From Shewanella hanedai (GTDB lineage Bacteria; Pseudomonadota; Gammaproteobacteria; Enterobacterales; Shewanellaceae), in NCBI RefSeq assembly GCF_007197645.1, contig NZ_VKGK01000011.1, positions 62,001-126,000 of the forward strand: a stretch of 64,000 nucleotides of DNA, written 5' to 3'. The position numbers and the translations under genes are program-made. This document shows, in pieces, positions 9,518-18,982 of this stretch (the stretch's first letter is position 1; each line of letters starts with the position of its first letter). The notes below the pieces were generated by a model, which was not told where the DNA came from, ran no database searches, and was given only the letters and a program-made list of their open reading frames with translations.

Positions 9518-10171
9518 CTATTGAGCAAGTCGCGTCTGATCCAGTTGCAGTTGATTCATGGCAATGACTGCTTGGGTGCGTGTGTGAACGCCTAATTTCA
9601 GAAATATCGCACTGGCATGAGCCTTAATGGTGGCTTCAGATAACCCTAACTCATAAGCAATCTGTTTATTGAGCAAACCATCGGCAAACATCATCAAAAT
9701 ACTGTGTTGTCGAGGAGACAAACTCACCAGTTTACTGGCCATACTGTCCGCTTCAATCGCTTCAATATTGTCACATCCGGCTGGCGCCCATTGTTGACCT
9801 GAAAGCACCGTTCTTATCGCTTCAACCATGATATCAACGGAGGTCGATTTAGGAATAAACCCCGCCGCACCAAATGTCATGCTCTTACTAACTGTGATTT
9901 TATCTTCTTGCCCTGAGATAATCACAACTCCCATTTGTGAATGGCAATTGCGAATGTTAACTAAGGTATTAAAACCGTGGGCTTTAGGGATATTGAGATC
10001 CAATAACAAGAGATCTGCATCACTATGCAAAGCCAATGTACTGTCTAATTCGGCGATAGTCTCAGCTTCAAACAGCGAGACATGATCAAAATGGGTGGTT
10101 AGTATATTAACTAATGCTTGTCTGAATAATGGGTGGTCGTCAGCTATTATTATTTTTACTGGCTGTAGCAT
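9518..10171 (-). CDS. LuxR/NarL-family response regulator (CrbR/ErdR-like)
   Basis: 217-residue two-component regulator. An N-terminal receiver (ADDHPLFRQAL at about 10-20; phosphoacceptor Asp in LLLLDLNIPKAHGF near residue 58) is joined to a LuxR-type helix-turn-helix (SPRQHSILMMFADGLLNKQIA, then LGLSEATIKAH, at about 150-190). It faces the hybrid kinase gene tail to tail with a 78-base gap. The pairing SSS-kinase plus NarL-type regulator matches CrbS/CrbR and MxtR/ErdR, which activate acetyl-CoA synthetase genes in other Gammaproteobacteria. Here the neighbouring porin/LIV/acyl-CoA ligase genes are the plausible targets. The assignment to this subgroup rests on architecture, not on alignment. 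Confidence 0.85.
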   Translation of the reverse strand: MLQPVKIIIADDHPLFRQALVNILTTHFDHVSLFEAETIAELDSTLALHSDADLLLLDLNIPKAHGFNTLVNIRNCHSQMGVVIISGQEDKITVSKSMTFGAAGFIPKSTSVDIMVEAIRTVLSGQQWAPAGCDNIEAIEADSMASKLVSLSPRQHSILMMFADGLLNKQIAYELGLSEATIKAHASAIFLKLGVHTRTQAVIAMNQLQLDQTRLAQ

Positions 10172-10264
10172 TTTTGGGCCCTCATATGCACTCTTTTCCA
10201 GTCTACCCCAACCTTTATTATTATCAACTTAGCGGTATCGCACCTTTGTATTACCTTTTATTGC

Positions 10265-10301
10265 AATTAACACTTACATAACAAGTGTGTAAGTGTTAAT
10301 T
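10265..10301. repeat. 14-bp perfect inverted repeat upstream of the response regulator gene
   Basis: AATTAACACTTACA (10265-10278) and its exact reverse complement (10288-10301) flank nine bases. It lies in the 268-base gap between the response regulator start and the deacylase stop. The stem is AT-rich and no clear U-tract follows on either strand, so an operator is more likely than an intrinsic terminator. Apart from this dyad I see no gene or other clear element in the gap. Confidence 0.55.
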
Positions 10302-10439
10302 AGTTATTTAATGTCAATATTTATCACCCTCAACATAGACTTATTAACTAGGTTTGCGTTGTTAATTCTATCTAAAATTGGTTAGGTGGTGCCAAATGAC
10401 AATGCATCTTAGCAATATCGACTCCATCTTAGGCAAGGC

Positions 10440-12026
10440 TCAATTCGACCTCAAGACCTCCCCCGCTAACATCCCAGTATATTGCTGTTTGTCGATCGCC
10501 AACTGACCGTTAATGAGTACGATGTCAACCCCAGTTGAGTAACGGTTCCAGTGAGAAAAATCAGCTTTTGCACGGTAGTTTTCTGTATCTAGAATAATAA
10601 TATCAGCAAACATACCGACGCCCAGCTGGCCCCTATTTTTCAAACCTAATATCTCTGCTGTTTTAGTTGAGCTCTGGTAGATAAATGCTTCAAGGGTTAA
10701 CAGCGGGTTTTGCTTAACATACTGCTGGTACTTTTGCGGGAACGAAGCATACTTCCTTGGGTGACCATCGGTGCCATCTGATGACGTCACCACCCAAGGC
10801 TTAACGATAAAGTTCTCTAGATCTTGCTCTGACATATTGAAAGAAGCCACTCTCACCTCACCACGCTGCACCAGCTCAATTGCGGCATCCACTTCAGATT
10901 TACCCAGTGCGATAGCGACCTGTTCTAAGGTTTCTCCAACGAGTTGTTGATCCTTAAAAGCAGTAATAAGTAGGGCTTTACCACCGCCTCGGCGGCGCAG
11001 GTTCTCAGTTATTTCACGATTGAGTTGCTGATAGAGCGTAGGATCATTCAAGCGTTCAAAAAAAGCTTCTTGTGAATCCGCCATCACCCATTTAGGCATC
11101 ACGGCGTTATGTAGCTTAGTGCCTGATGCAAGCCAAGGATATTGATCTGCCGATATTGAGATGCCCTGAAATTGAGCCAGCTCAACCTTTGCAATCACGG
11201 CATCACTTTGCCCCCATACATCGACGCCAAGCGCTTTTAGGTGCGCAAGGTGCAGATGAATATTGGCCTGCTTTGCAATAGCAATCGCTTCATCAACGGC
11301 GGAGAGCAAACCGATACTAAAGCTGCTCTCATCACGAAGATGAGTGTCATATATGCCATGATACCGAGCTGCCACTTTCGCCAACGCAATGACCTCATCG
11401 GTGTCTGCATAGTTCTGTGGCACATAATAAAGGCCTGATGAGAAACCTAAAGCCCCCAGCTCCATCGCCTGCTCAACCAGTGACTCCATGGCATTAAGCT
11501 CTTTGGTGGTGGGCATTCGTTTCGCTTTCCCCATCACTTGCTGACGCACAGCACCATGGCCCACCAACATGCCGACATGAGTGCCAATGCCATTGCTTAA
11601 TAACTGTTTACTGAGCTTATCGATATTGGCACTGCCATCACCATCATTGCCCACAATAACCGTGGTGACACCTTGAGTCAGATAGTTGAGGTTATGGTTA
11701 TTATCGTGACTTTTAAGCTCAGCTAAAGCATGTGTATGGGGATCGATAAAGCCTGGACTCACCACTTTTCCTTTGGCATCGATTAATCTTTTCGCCCTTA
11801 CTTGCTTACTTCCTCTTGGATAGATATCACAGATTATCGCGCCACAAACCGCCAAATCCATTGGCAGTAATCGCTTACTCTTGCTGTCGAACACTTGACC
11901 TGAGTGGATCAAAATATCCACCTCAGCAAGTTCAGTGGATGATTGACGCGGTAATGGGCTCTCACTTGAACATCCCACCAAAGCGGGCAGCAAGATTAAG
12001 ATAAGTAAGTACGGGTTTCTAATCAT
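10440..12026 (-). CDS. N-acyl-D-amino-acid deacylase (D-aminoacylase) family lipoprotein
   Basis: 528-residue amidohydrolase-superfamily protein. The N-terminus is a lipoprotein signal (hydrophobic stretch ending LVGC, lipid-modified Cys19), so it should act outside the cytoplasm. Metal-binding and family motifs are PGFIDPHTHA (His97, His99), VGNDGDGS, GHGAVRQ, THLRDES, HLAHLKA and SSDGTDGHPR; the C-terminus GMFADIIILD is typical of the superfamily. D-aminoacylases remove an acyl group from N-acyl-D-amino acids. It is the last gene of a leftward group TonB receptor - M14 peptidase - deacylase, eight bases after the peptidase gene. Next to dgcN/dgcA, the likely product is a free D-amino acid such as D-Glu made in the periplasm. 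A dihydroorotase-like or other amidohydrolase activity cannot be excluded. Confidence 0.83.
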   Translation of the reverse strand: MIRNPYLLILILLPALVGCSSESPLPRQSSTELAEVDILIHSGQVFDSKSKRLLPMDLAVCGAIICDIYPRGSKQVRAKRLIDAKGKVVSPGFIDPHTHALAELKSHDNNHNLNYLTQGVTTVIVGNDGDGSANIDKLSKQLLSNGIGTHVGMLVGHGAVRQQVMGKAKRMPTTKELNAMESLVEQAMELGALGFSSGLYYVPQNYADTDEVIALAKVAARYHGIYDTHLRDESSFSIGLLSAVDEAIAIAKQANIHLHLAHLKALGVDVWGQSDAVIAKVELAQFQGISISADQYPWLASGTKLHNAVMPKWVMADSQEAFFERLNDPTLYQQLNREITENLRRRGGGKALLITAFKDQQLVGETLEQVAIALGKSEVDAAIELVQRGEVRVASFNMSEQDLENFIVKPWVVTSSDGTDGHPRKYASFPQKYQQYVKQNPLLTLEAFIYQSSTKTAEILGLKNRGQLGVGMFADIIILDTENYRAKADFSHWNRYSTGVDIVLINGQLAIDKQQYTGMLAGEVLRSN

Positions 12027-12034
12027 ATCAAGGT

Positions 12035-13216
12035 CTACTCTACTGGCTTCGAAGCGAGCATGGTCTGCATCAGGCTGTTTGCTGCATTAATCGCGAGGTT
12101 ATCGATAAATCGTCTATCAGTATTATCGCCCATCTCGTAGGTAATAGCATGAACCCGATATTTATCGGCAATATACTGCTTAAACACGCCTATATCTGGA
12201 TTATTACCAGGCTGTTGAATCACCTTAAAAGCAGCGTATTGACTGTCTAAATCATCTAACCAGTGTGCTGCCATCTGCGGGTTTTGTAACCCGTAATCCT
12301 TTGGCATGGTGTAAAAGATATCTTTTCGAGTAGAGTGAAAGTCTACGGCAAAGTGAATCTTGTCTCCCGACGTAACCAAGCGTTCAAGATAGCTTGCTAC
12401 CACACGGGTTTCAGCCTGTTCAAACTTGCCCCAATCTCGATTCAAATCCACGCCATTAGCATTGTGACGCCAGTTACCCACCTCTACGCCGTCAGGGTTC
12501 AAATTTGGAATAATGACAATGTTAAACCTCTGCCTAAACTGTTTGGCAAGCTGGGTGTTCGACAGTAACACTTCGCTAAAGGGAAATAGTGCCATGGCGC
12601 CTGTCAGTTCTGGCGGATGTTGACGACCCAGCACCAATAACCACTCTTTCGCCTCTTTGCCTCTCGTCGCTTCTAACTTCATAATAGGACGCTGCTCAGT
12701 AGACAAACCAAGTTGCTCATGACTTGCCTTACCTTGAGCCAATAACGCCTCGCCCCAATCTAGGTAATCTTGATTATCGATGATCTCCTGTCCTGCCACC
12801 CAGATAGGTTGGTCTGTAGCAGCAAAGTGCATCTTTAACTGTTGATTTCTCAACGTGTACTCTTTTAACGACCAGCCCTCACCGTCACGGCTTACTTTGG
12901 GTAAATATCGATGCTTTCCTCCTTCAACCTCCATCACAATATCCACCTCTTGGGGGGATTCGGTCACCAACTTGAAGGCATACCAAGCACTGTCATTGAT
13001 CGGTGTATTTTCAGGGCTTAAGGTCAGTAAAAATCGCGTTTCACTGAGTTGCTGACAACGGTCAAGCCGGCTCGTTGAAAAGTCAGTATCAAACTTAACA
13101 TTGTCGAACTGACAGCGATTGTCGGTAGCAGTAGAAGCGCTCTGGCAAGCGGTAAAAAAAAGCAGGGGTAATGCAGTATAAAAAGCAATCGTGACTAATT
13201 TATAGGGAAACAACAT
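12035..13216 (-). CDS. M14-family zinc carboxypeptidase lipoprotein
   Basis: 393 residues from the ATG at 13216. A longer frame (to 13276) is open, but the shorter start opens directly with a lipoprotein signal (hydrophobic run to FTAC, Cys24), and the upstream hairpin at 13238-13261 would otherwise lie inside the gene. M14 features: zinc ligands H-x-x-E as HPPE (His200, Glu203), the PNLNPDG and NANGVDLNRDW substrate motifs (238-262), the third ligand His294 in DFHSTR, and catalytic Glu361 in ITYEMGD. Such enzymes cut C-terminal residues, some acting on gamma-D-glutamyl or murein peptides. It lies between the TonB receptor and D-aminoacylase genes, so surface or periplasmic trimming of an imported peptide is the likely job. 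The bond specificity is not visible. Confidence 0.83.
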   Translation of the reverse strand: MLFPYKLVTIAFYTALPLLFFTACQSASTATDNRCQFDNVKFDTDFSTSRLDRCQQLSETRFLLTLSPENTPINDSAWYAFKLVTESPQEVDIVMEVEGGKHRYLPKVSRDGEGWSLKEYTLRNQQLKMHFAATDQPIWVAGQEIIDNQDYLDWGEALLAQGKASHEQLGLSTEQRPIMKLEATRGKEAKEWLLVLGRQHPPELTGAMALFPFSEVLLSNTQLAKQFRQRFNIVIIPNLNPDGVEVGNWRHNANGVDLNRDWGKFEQAETRVVASYLERLVTSGDKIHFAVDFHSTRKDIFYTMPKDYGLQNPQMAAHWLDDLDSQYAAFKVIQQPGNNPDIGVFKQYIADKYRVHAITYEMGDNTDRRFIDNLAINAANSLMQTMLASKPVE

Positions 13217-13237
13217 AACAGAACCTATGTATAAGGA

Positions 13238-13261
13238 AACATGGCCCAAGTGGGCCATGTT
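13238..13261 (-). other. Intra-operon hairpin between TonB receptor and peptidase genes
   Basis: AACATGGCCC and its exact complement close a four-base loop (10-bp stem). It lies 18 bases after the receptor stop in transcription direction and is followed by TTTCCTT, a weak U-tract. It may act as a partial terminator or as a 3' stabiliser that keeps the receptor message more abundant than the peptidase and deacylase messages. Confidence 0.65.
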
Positions 13262-13278
13262 ATAGGACGATATCAAGG

Positions 13279-16131
13279 TTAGAATGACTTACTAAAACTC
13301 ATGTAAAAATATCGACCACGGTTTGAATGCAAGCTACCAAAGTAACCATGTGCTAACTCATCGGCCAAAGGTGGCTGTTCATCAGTGATATTTCTGACGC
13401 CTAAACGCAGCTTACTATTATCAAGGAAATGAGCCCCTTTAAAACGATAGTCAGCATACAGATTAATGGTTTCAAAGTTGTCAACGGGCAGCTTAATGAC
13501 CTCATCATTATCATCGGTATAGGTCGCACTCGTATCAATCACATCACTGATGTAGTTGTAACTTACCCCAGCGCCGATTTGATCTAAACGCCAGTTAATC
13601 TCTGCTCTTCCACGCCACTCAGGACGGCCATTCTCTTTAATGAGATCACCTGCACCTGCAACAGTTCTATCAGCTGGAACAGTTGGATTACCGGCTTTTT
13701 GCGCCGCAATCAGCTCGGCTGAAATAGGATCTGCATCTTGATAAAACTTAATCAGATGAGCCACATTAGCAGAGAAGTCCCACTCACCGATATCCGTTTC
13801 AAGCGAGTAAAGAAAACTGAAATCAACGCCTTCAATATTACGAATATTCAGATTCAAATAATCGTTATTAATCTGTATCACCTCCATGGTGCTGCCATCA
13901 CGGATCACCGCAGGATTAGACGAGCCTTGGCTACGAAGTAGCGAGTCATAAAGGAGATGAGATGAGCCGGGTAAGATACCAACAATGTTCTTCTGCTCTA
14001 TCTGCCAATAGTCAGCCGTAAAGGTAAAATTACTGGTAGGGTTTAACACAAAACCCACTGAGCTATTCACCGACTCTTCAGGTTTTAGATCAGTAGAGCC
14101 GCTGCGAATATCGATGATGCCATAAGTTTCATCCAAAATAGGATCATAAAGTCCATTGCTTCTTGGCACCCCTTCTGCACTCACCTGTGGCAAACCTGGT
14201 GCTCTAAAGCCACCAGCATAAGAAGCACGAATACTTAACCAATCGATAGGTTCCCAGTAAAGCGCGACTTTAGGTTTAGCCGCCGAGCCTACATCAGAGA
14301 AGTTCTCATAACGACCAGCAATCTGTAGCTCGATGTATTGTGAGTAGGAATCTAATAGTGGGATTAACAGTTCAGCATACACTGAGGCGACATTTCTTGA
14401 GGCATCTGAGTTTGGCGTATGACTTGAACCCAATACATCACTGCCAGAAAGCTCCTCGCCTGTGACTGAGTCAATAAAAGGGTTACTGCCATTTAATAGA
14501 GGATCACGGATATCTTCAAACGTTTCTCTTCGATATTCAACCCCCATCGCAAGCCCAATATCACCAGAAGGTAAGCTCCAGAGTTGACCGTTACTCACCT
14601 TGAAGTCCACCGACGCTAAGCTCGTTTTGCCGTCACGTTGTACATCAACCATAAACTGATCGATCACCGCTTGAGAGTTTAACGTCCCATCCCCTGCATT
14701 TGGGTTATTGATATCCCCGCCGTTAAAAATATTGTAGGCAAGATCAGGATTGGTACTGTTGACCGCAGCTTGAAATTTACTCGCCTGCACTCGGTTAGCA
14801 ACGTCGTTAGTTTCAGCTGCGGTATAGAACATCGCACTGTCCCAATCCCAGTCGCCAAAATTCCCTTCAAAACCACCCAAAATACGGTAACTGGTGTTTT
14901 CTACGTTGATGATTCTCGGGCCTGCATCTATCGGGCGGTAACGTCGAACATCTACATCCTCTCCAAACGGGTTGTAGTAGGCATTATCATCAATGGTAAA
15001 TCTCTGCGCCGTTAAGTTACCGGCCTGCTCACGCGTGCGCTCTGAGTTAGCCTTGTAGTAGGTAATTTCTGAGAAAAACTCCAGTGAGTCACTCAACTCA
15101 TGGGTCGCATAACCATAAAAATTAAGTCTATCCACATCTGATACTAAAGATCGTGTGGTGCCGCGATCGAAACGTAAATCTCTCGATAAACTGCCTTTAT
15201 CAGCGCAGATCCCATTACCGAGATCTTGAACGCAGCCATCCATGCTGTCTGGCTGAATATGAAAAGTGTTTAACGAACCGCTTCTAAACTCTCCCCAAGG
15301 CGTGGTAGTGGTACGGTTATCGAGCTGGGTATCACCAATAAATCCTTCAGGCAATGTAGGATACTCACGTAAATCATGGCTTTTAGCATAATCTCGCTCA
15401 GATGCCATCATCCCTTCTCTGTCAAAATAGCTTAATGAGCCAGTAAGGTGCGTCTTGCCTTCGTTGAGTGATACCCCGCCTAAATAGCTTACCGTTCCTT
15501 CCCGCAAAGAGGTGCCTTCAGAGCCACCATAGGAGAAAGAGACTTTATGTCCTTCATAATCATCTTTTAACTTGTAATTAACCACACCAGCCACGGCATC
15601 TGAGCCATAAATCGCAGCAGCGCCATCACGCAGCACCTCTAATGAACGTAAACCAGAAATAGGAAGTGCATTCGAGTTAACCGTAGTGACTGGCACAAAG
15701 TTTTCAGTCTGAGTTCCGGGATGAGTAACAACACGGCGGCCATTGAGTAAGGTTAAAGTATTCCCCGTTCCCAATCCTCTCAAGTTGATTGACGCCACAT
15801 CTCCACGAGCATCGTTTACGCCACCATTACCGGTTGACGCGCCAAAATTAACTTCTCCCATCTGCGGGATTTGGCGTAAAAGGTCATCACCTGACATCGC
15901 CATCGTGTTTTCAATATCTTCCTCTGTCAGTGTGGTGACAGGGAGTGAGCCACTGTCGACAGCACGCTTAATATTGGAACCGACCACGCTCACACGTTCA
16001 ATCGACTCCTCTGCAACTTGCTTGTCTTCTTCCTCTGCAGCTAGCGCATTTGTTGCTAATGCACTGCATAAGCAGGCACTTAAGTAGCTTAATTTCAGCC
16101 CAACACCATAGGTCTTTTTATTATTGTTCAT
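13279..16131 (-). CDS. TonB-dependent outer-membrane receptor
   Basis: 950-residue receptor with a signal peptide (cleavage after NALA near residue 32). The plug domain (about 50-185) has the patterns IERVSVVGSNIKRA, LLRQIPQMGEV, NLRGLGTGNTLTLLNGRRVV and LEVLRDGAAAIYGSDAVAGVVNYK. A long beta barrel follows (PEESVNSSVGFVLNP, LRLGVRNITDEQPP) and ends in a terminal aromatic strand (MSFSKSF). The protein resembles the large Alteromonadales receptors for peptides and other nutrients rather than siderophore receptors, and no Fur-like site is obvious upstream. It starts a leftward unit with an M14 peptidase and a D-aminoacylase, divergent from an NhaC-type antiporter gene, and shares the palindrome at 16250-16264 with it. 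It presumably imports the peptide or polymer that the cluster digests. Confidence 0.88.
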   Translation of the reverse strand: MNNNKKTYGVGLKLSYLSACLCSALATNALAAEEEDKQVAEESIERVSVVGSNIKRAVDSGSLPVTTLTEEDIENTMAMSGDDLLRQIPQMGEVNFGASTGNGGVNDARGDVASINLRGLGTGNTLTLLNGRRVVTHPGTQTENFVPVTTVNSNALPISGLRSLEVLRDGAAAIYGSDAVAGVVNYKLKDDYEGHKVSFSYGGSEGTSLREGTVSYLGGVSLNEGKTHLTGSLSYFDREGMMASERDYAKSHDLREYPTLPEGFIGDTQLDNRTTTTPWGEFRSGSLNTFHIQPDSMDGCVQDLGNGICADKGSLSRDLRFDRGTTRSLVSDVDRLNFYGYATHELSDSLEFFSEITYYKANSERTREQAGNLTAQRFTIDDNAYYNPFGEDVDVRRYRPIDAGPRIINVENTSYRILGGFEGNFGDWDWDSAMFYTAAETNDVANRVQASKFQAAVNSTNPDLAYNIFNGGDINNPNAGDGTLNSQAVIDQFMVDVQRDGKTSLASVDFKVSNGQLWSLPSGDIGLAMGVEYRRETFEDIRDPLLNGSNPFIDSVTGEELSGSDVLGSSHTPNSDASRNVASVYAELLIPLLDSYSQYIELQIAGRYENFSDVGSAAKPKVALYWEPIDWLSIRASYAGGFRAPGLPQVSAEGVPRSNGLYDPILDETYGIIDIRSGSTDLKPEESVNSSVGFVLNPTSNFTFTADYWQIEQKNIVGILPGSSHLLYDSLLRSQGSSNPAVIRDGSTMEVIQINNDYLNLNIRNIEGVDFSFLYSLETDIGEWDFSANVAHLIKFYQDADPISAELIAAQKAGNPTVPADRTVAGAGDLIKENGRPEWRGRAEINWRLDQIGAGVSYNYISDVIDTSATYTDDNDEVIKLPVDNFETINLYADYRFKGAHFLDNSKLRLGVRNITDEQPPLADELAHGYFGSLHSNRGRYFYMSFSKSF

Positions 16132-16249
16132 TTAGCTTTTCCCTTCCTGTTTTACCTAGCTCACTTCATACCGGCTTTATCTGTTATTTCCTGACACTTA
16201 CACTGAATAAACTCCGTTAACATTACAAATACCCGTTGCTAACTACGGC

Positions 16250-16264
16250 ATAACCTTAGGTTAT
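16250..16264. promoter_or_regulatory. Candidate LysR (DgcR) operator, receptor/antiporter divergent promoter
   Basis: ATAACCTTAGGTTAT is a perfect palindrome (7-bp arms around one base) containing T-N11-A, the classical LysR-family core. It sits in the 214-base region between the divergent TonB receptor and antiporter genes. Near-identical sequences occur before dgcN (18996-19010) and before the capA-like gene (23550-23564). Confidence 0.7.
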
Positions 16265-16345
16265 ACTTTTGTAGCGAAATAAGTCGGTAAATGTTAATTT
16301 AACTCGGTAGACTGAGTCTCTATAATTAAAAATATAAAAGAAATA

Positions 16346-18064
16346 ATGATGATGAGAAAAAACCAGACAACAGCACTTTTCATGCTGATATTTGGCCTGC
16401 TAGCAGGTATTTTTTGCCACCACTATATCGATAAGCAATGGCTAGAGAGAGCAGTCAGCTACGAGCTTTATGCTAACCTCGATGATCAACTCGCTTATAA
16501 ATTTAAAGGCAAAGAGATACTCGTAGGAGAACTCACCCCTTACCAGCTCTCCCCTTTATCCCAAGATAATCTTGAAACCGATCCGCTCATTGATCAGCAA
16601 TGGGTACAGGACTCTCAAGGGACGATACGTTTACTCAAACCTGCATTTCACTTTGGGATCTGGTCGCTACTGCCCGCTTTCATTACGGTCTGTTTATGCT
16701 TACTGACTCGTGAACCTCTGGTATCACTATTGACTGGCATCATAGTGGGGGCGTTTATGTTGGGACAATTCGATGTCGTCGATAAAGTCCTCATTCCAAA
16801 CTTAGCCAGTGAAGGCACAGCAAGCTTGTTACTACTCTATCTGTGGCTGCTTGGAGGATTATTAGGCATTTGGACCAAGACTGGTGCAGCACAAGCTTTT
16901 GCTGACTACATGGCCAAACATTTTGTTAAAGGGCCTAAAAGTGCCAAATTAGTCACTTGGCTTCTTGGCGTACTCTTTTTCCAAGGTGGCACCATGAGTA
17001 CTGTGCTTGTTGGCACAACGGTTCGCCCTTTAGCTGATAAAGCCAAAGTGAGTCACGAAGAGATGAGCTATATTGTTGACTCTACCGCCTCCCCCATCGC
17101 GGCAGTGCTCGCTTTTAACGCTTGGCCTGCTTATGTTCAAGCCCTCATTTTTGTACCCGGTGTCACCTTTCTTGCCACTGAATCTGATAGATTAAGTTTC
17201 TTCTTTAGCAGTATCCCCTTTAGCTTTTACGGTATTTTTGCCGTCATAGGCACCCTACTGCTCAGCTTAAACATCACTAAGTTTTCAGGAAAGCGTATAC
17301 AACAAGCTCACCAAAGAGCGGCAACCACAGGCCAGCTTGATGCTCCTGGCGCTAGACCTTTGAGCGCCAAAGAGCTACAAACCGTTGCAGTACCCGCTAA
17401 TTATCGACCTAATATGCTGGAGTTTGTTGTGCCTTTAGCGTGTTTAATTGGTATTGCGATAGGCACTTTTATAGCCCTAGGCTCACCTAAAGTTAACTGG
17501 GCATTCACCGCTGCGTTGTTACTTTCTGGTGGTATTGCACTGATTAAAGGAATGAGCCTGAATGATCTTATTGATGGGTTTGGCACTGGACTTAAGGGCG
17601 TCGTACTCGCTTCAGTGATTTTAATGTTGGCAGTGATCATCGGCAGTATTAGTAAGCAGATTGGAGGCGGACTGTATCTAGTGTCACTCTTAGCTGAACA
17701 ATTACCCTATTGGCTGGTGCCATTAACCTTGCAGTTGATCACCATGATCATCGCTTTTTCTACCGGCACCAGTTGGGGAACTTATGCTATCGCCTTCCCT
17801 CTCGCAATGCCGCTAGCATGGGAAATATCCCAAGTTCAAGGGCTGGCCAACCCAGAGCTTTACTTAATGGTCTGCTTTGCCACGGTATTAAATGGCAGTA
17901 TCTATGGCGATCAATGCTCGCCCATCTCAGATACTACCGTGTTGAGCGCCATGACAACTGGCTGCGATCTCATGGACCATGTAAAATCCCAAATAGTCCC
18001 CGCATCACTTGCAGCCGCAATGGCAGCGATCCTTTGGACTGCTTTGGTGTACTTCTTTGTTTAA
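16346..18064 (+). CDS. NhaC-family Na+/H+ (or Na+/organic anion) antiporter
   Basis: 572-residue polytopic membrane protein. The first hydrophobic segment (about 11-25) is followed by an extracytoplasmic loop of about 75 residues, then about eleven further segments from residue 105 on. Family-type stretches include [61 protein letters not shown] and [19 protein letters not shown], all characteristic of the NhaC/ion-transporter superfamily. Three consecutive ATGs are possible starts (16346, 16349, 16352), with only a weak AAGAAA ahead. It stands upstream of dgcR in the same direction and divergent from the TonB receptor. NhaC relatives include malate/lactate exchangers, so in this setting it may carry D-Glu or a dipeptide across the inner membrane. 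That role is inference. Confidence 0.82.
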   Translation: MMMRKNQTTALFMLIFGLLAGIFCHHYIDKQWLERAVSYELYANLDDQLAYKFKGKEILVGELTPYQLSPLSQDNLETDPLIDQQWVQDSQGTIRLLKPAFHFGIWSLLPAFITVCLCLLTREPLVSLLTGIIVGAFMLGQFDVVDKVLIPNLASEGTASLLLLYLWLLGGLLGIWTKTGAAQAFADYMAKHFVKGPKSAKLVTWLLGVLFFQGGTMSTVLVGTTVRPLADKAKVSHEEMSYIVDSTASPIAAVLAFNAWPAYVQALIFVPGVTFLATESDRLSFFFSSIPFSFYGIFAVIGTLLLSLNITKFSGKRIQQAHQRAATTGQLDAPGARPLSAKELQTVAVPANYRPNMLEFVVPLACLIGIAIGTFIALGSPKVNWAFTAALLLSGGIALIKGMSLNDLIDGFGTGLKGVVLASVILMLAVIIGSISKQIGGGLYLVSLLAEQLPYWLVPLTLQLITMIIAFSTGTSWGTYAIAFPLAMPLAWEISQVQGLANPELYLMVCFATVLNGSIYGDQCSPISDTTVLSAMTTGCDLMDHVKSQIVPASLAAAMAAILWTALVYFFV

Positions 18065-18102
18065 GGCAAAGGGGATTTATTCAATGATAAAAAGGTAAAT
18101 AC

Positions 18103-18981
18103 ATGAGACTGAGACACATTGAGATATTTCACGCCATCTATACCACTGGATCTATCACCAATGCAGCGAAAATTCTGCACGTGTCTCAACCCTCTGTCAG
18201 TAAAGTACTGTCACACGCCGAACTGCAATTGGGGTTTCAACTCTTTAACCGAGTAAAAGGACGATTGACCCCTACCGAAGAAGCAAAAATGTTGTTCGAT
18301 GATGTTGATAAAATCTATCAGCAATTGAGAACCATTAAAAACACCGCTAACAATATTAAGAAATCAGAGTTTGGTAGTATCAAAATTGGGCTTACACCGG
18401 CACTCGGGTTTGACAGTATTCCAGCTGCAGTGGCCAACTTTCATCGTGATCATCCAGCTGTGAATATTCAGTTACAGACCATTCACAATGAATCTGTGAT
18501 GCATACCCTGCTTGAAAGGAAGTGCGACCTTGCCATTGTCTTCTCCCCGGATAAACAACCCGGCCTCAATGAGATAGAACTGGCTCGTTCAGAGCTCACC
18601 ATCGTCTACCCCAAGGCACTGTTTCCACACTGCCCCACTAAACTGTCTTTTGCTGAACTAAGCGAGCATGAATTTATCGACATTGGGGATAGTGGCCCAC
18701 TTGGGGATCTACTCTGGACGCGAATGCTTGAGGAAAATGTCAACATAACGCCCAATATTCGGGTGCAAACCTATTTTCTTGCAGCCAGAATTGTGGCGCA
18801 AGATATTGGCCTATGTGTGGTGGATAAATTTACCGCCCTTGGCAATCTATCCCCAAATACTGCAATGGCTTCATTCGACCCACCATTAGAATTTAATATC
18901 AGTGCATTACACTTAGAGAACAACAATTTATCTTCTGCTAACAAAGAGTTTTTAAGTTATTTAACCAGTGTAATATCATAG
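18103..18981 (+). CDS. dgcR: LysR-family regulator of the D-glutamate cluster (DgcR-like)
   Basis: 292-residue LysR-type regulator. The N-terminal winged helix (1-60) reads MRLRHIEIFHAIYTTGSITNA with the recognition helix SQPSVSKVLSHAE; the effector-binding domain covers about 90-290. The start is preceded by AAGG. It lies 38 bases after the antiporter gene and 121 bases before dgcN. A LysR regulator beside dgcN and dgcA is the arrangement reported as dgcR in marine bacteria using D-glutamate. The T-N11-A palindromes at 16250, 18996 and 23550 are natural candidates for its sites. The gene symbol is by context, so moderately certain. Confidence 0.8.
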   Translation: MRLRHIEIFHAIYTTGSITNAAKILHVSQPSVSKVLSHAELQLGFQLFNRVKGRLTPTEEAKMLFDDVDKIYQQLRTIKNTANNIKKSEFGSIKIGLTPALGFDSIPAAVANFHRDHPAVNIQLQTIHNESVMHTLLERKCDLAIVFSPDKQPGLNEIELARSELTIVYPKALFPHCPTKLSFAELSEHEFIDIGDSGPLGDLLWTRMLEENVNITPNIRVQTYFLAARIVAQDIGLCVVDKFTALGNLSPNTAMASFDPPLEFNISALHLENNNLSSANKEFLSYLTSVIS

Positions 18982-18982
18982 C

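Noticed and set aside
13279..16131. TonB receptor as a siderophore receptor
   Set aside because: No Fur-like box or siderophore genes nearby; the neighbours are peptide and D-amino-acid genes.
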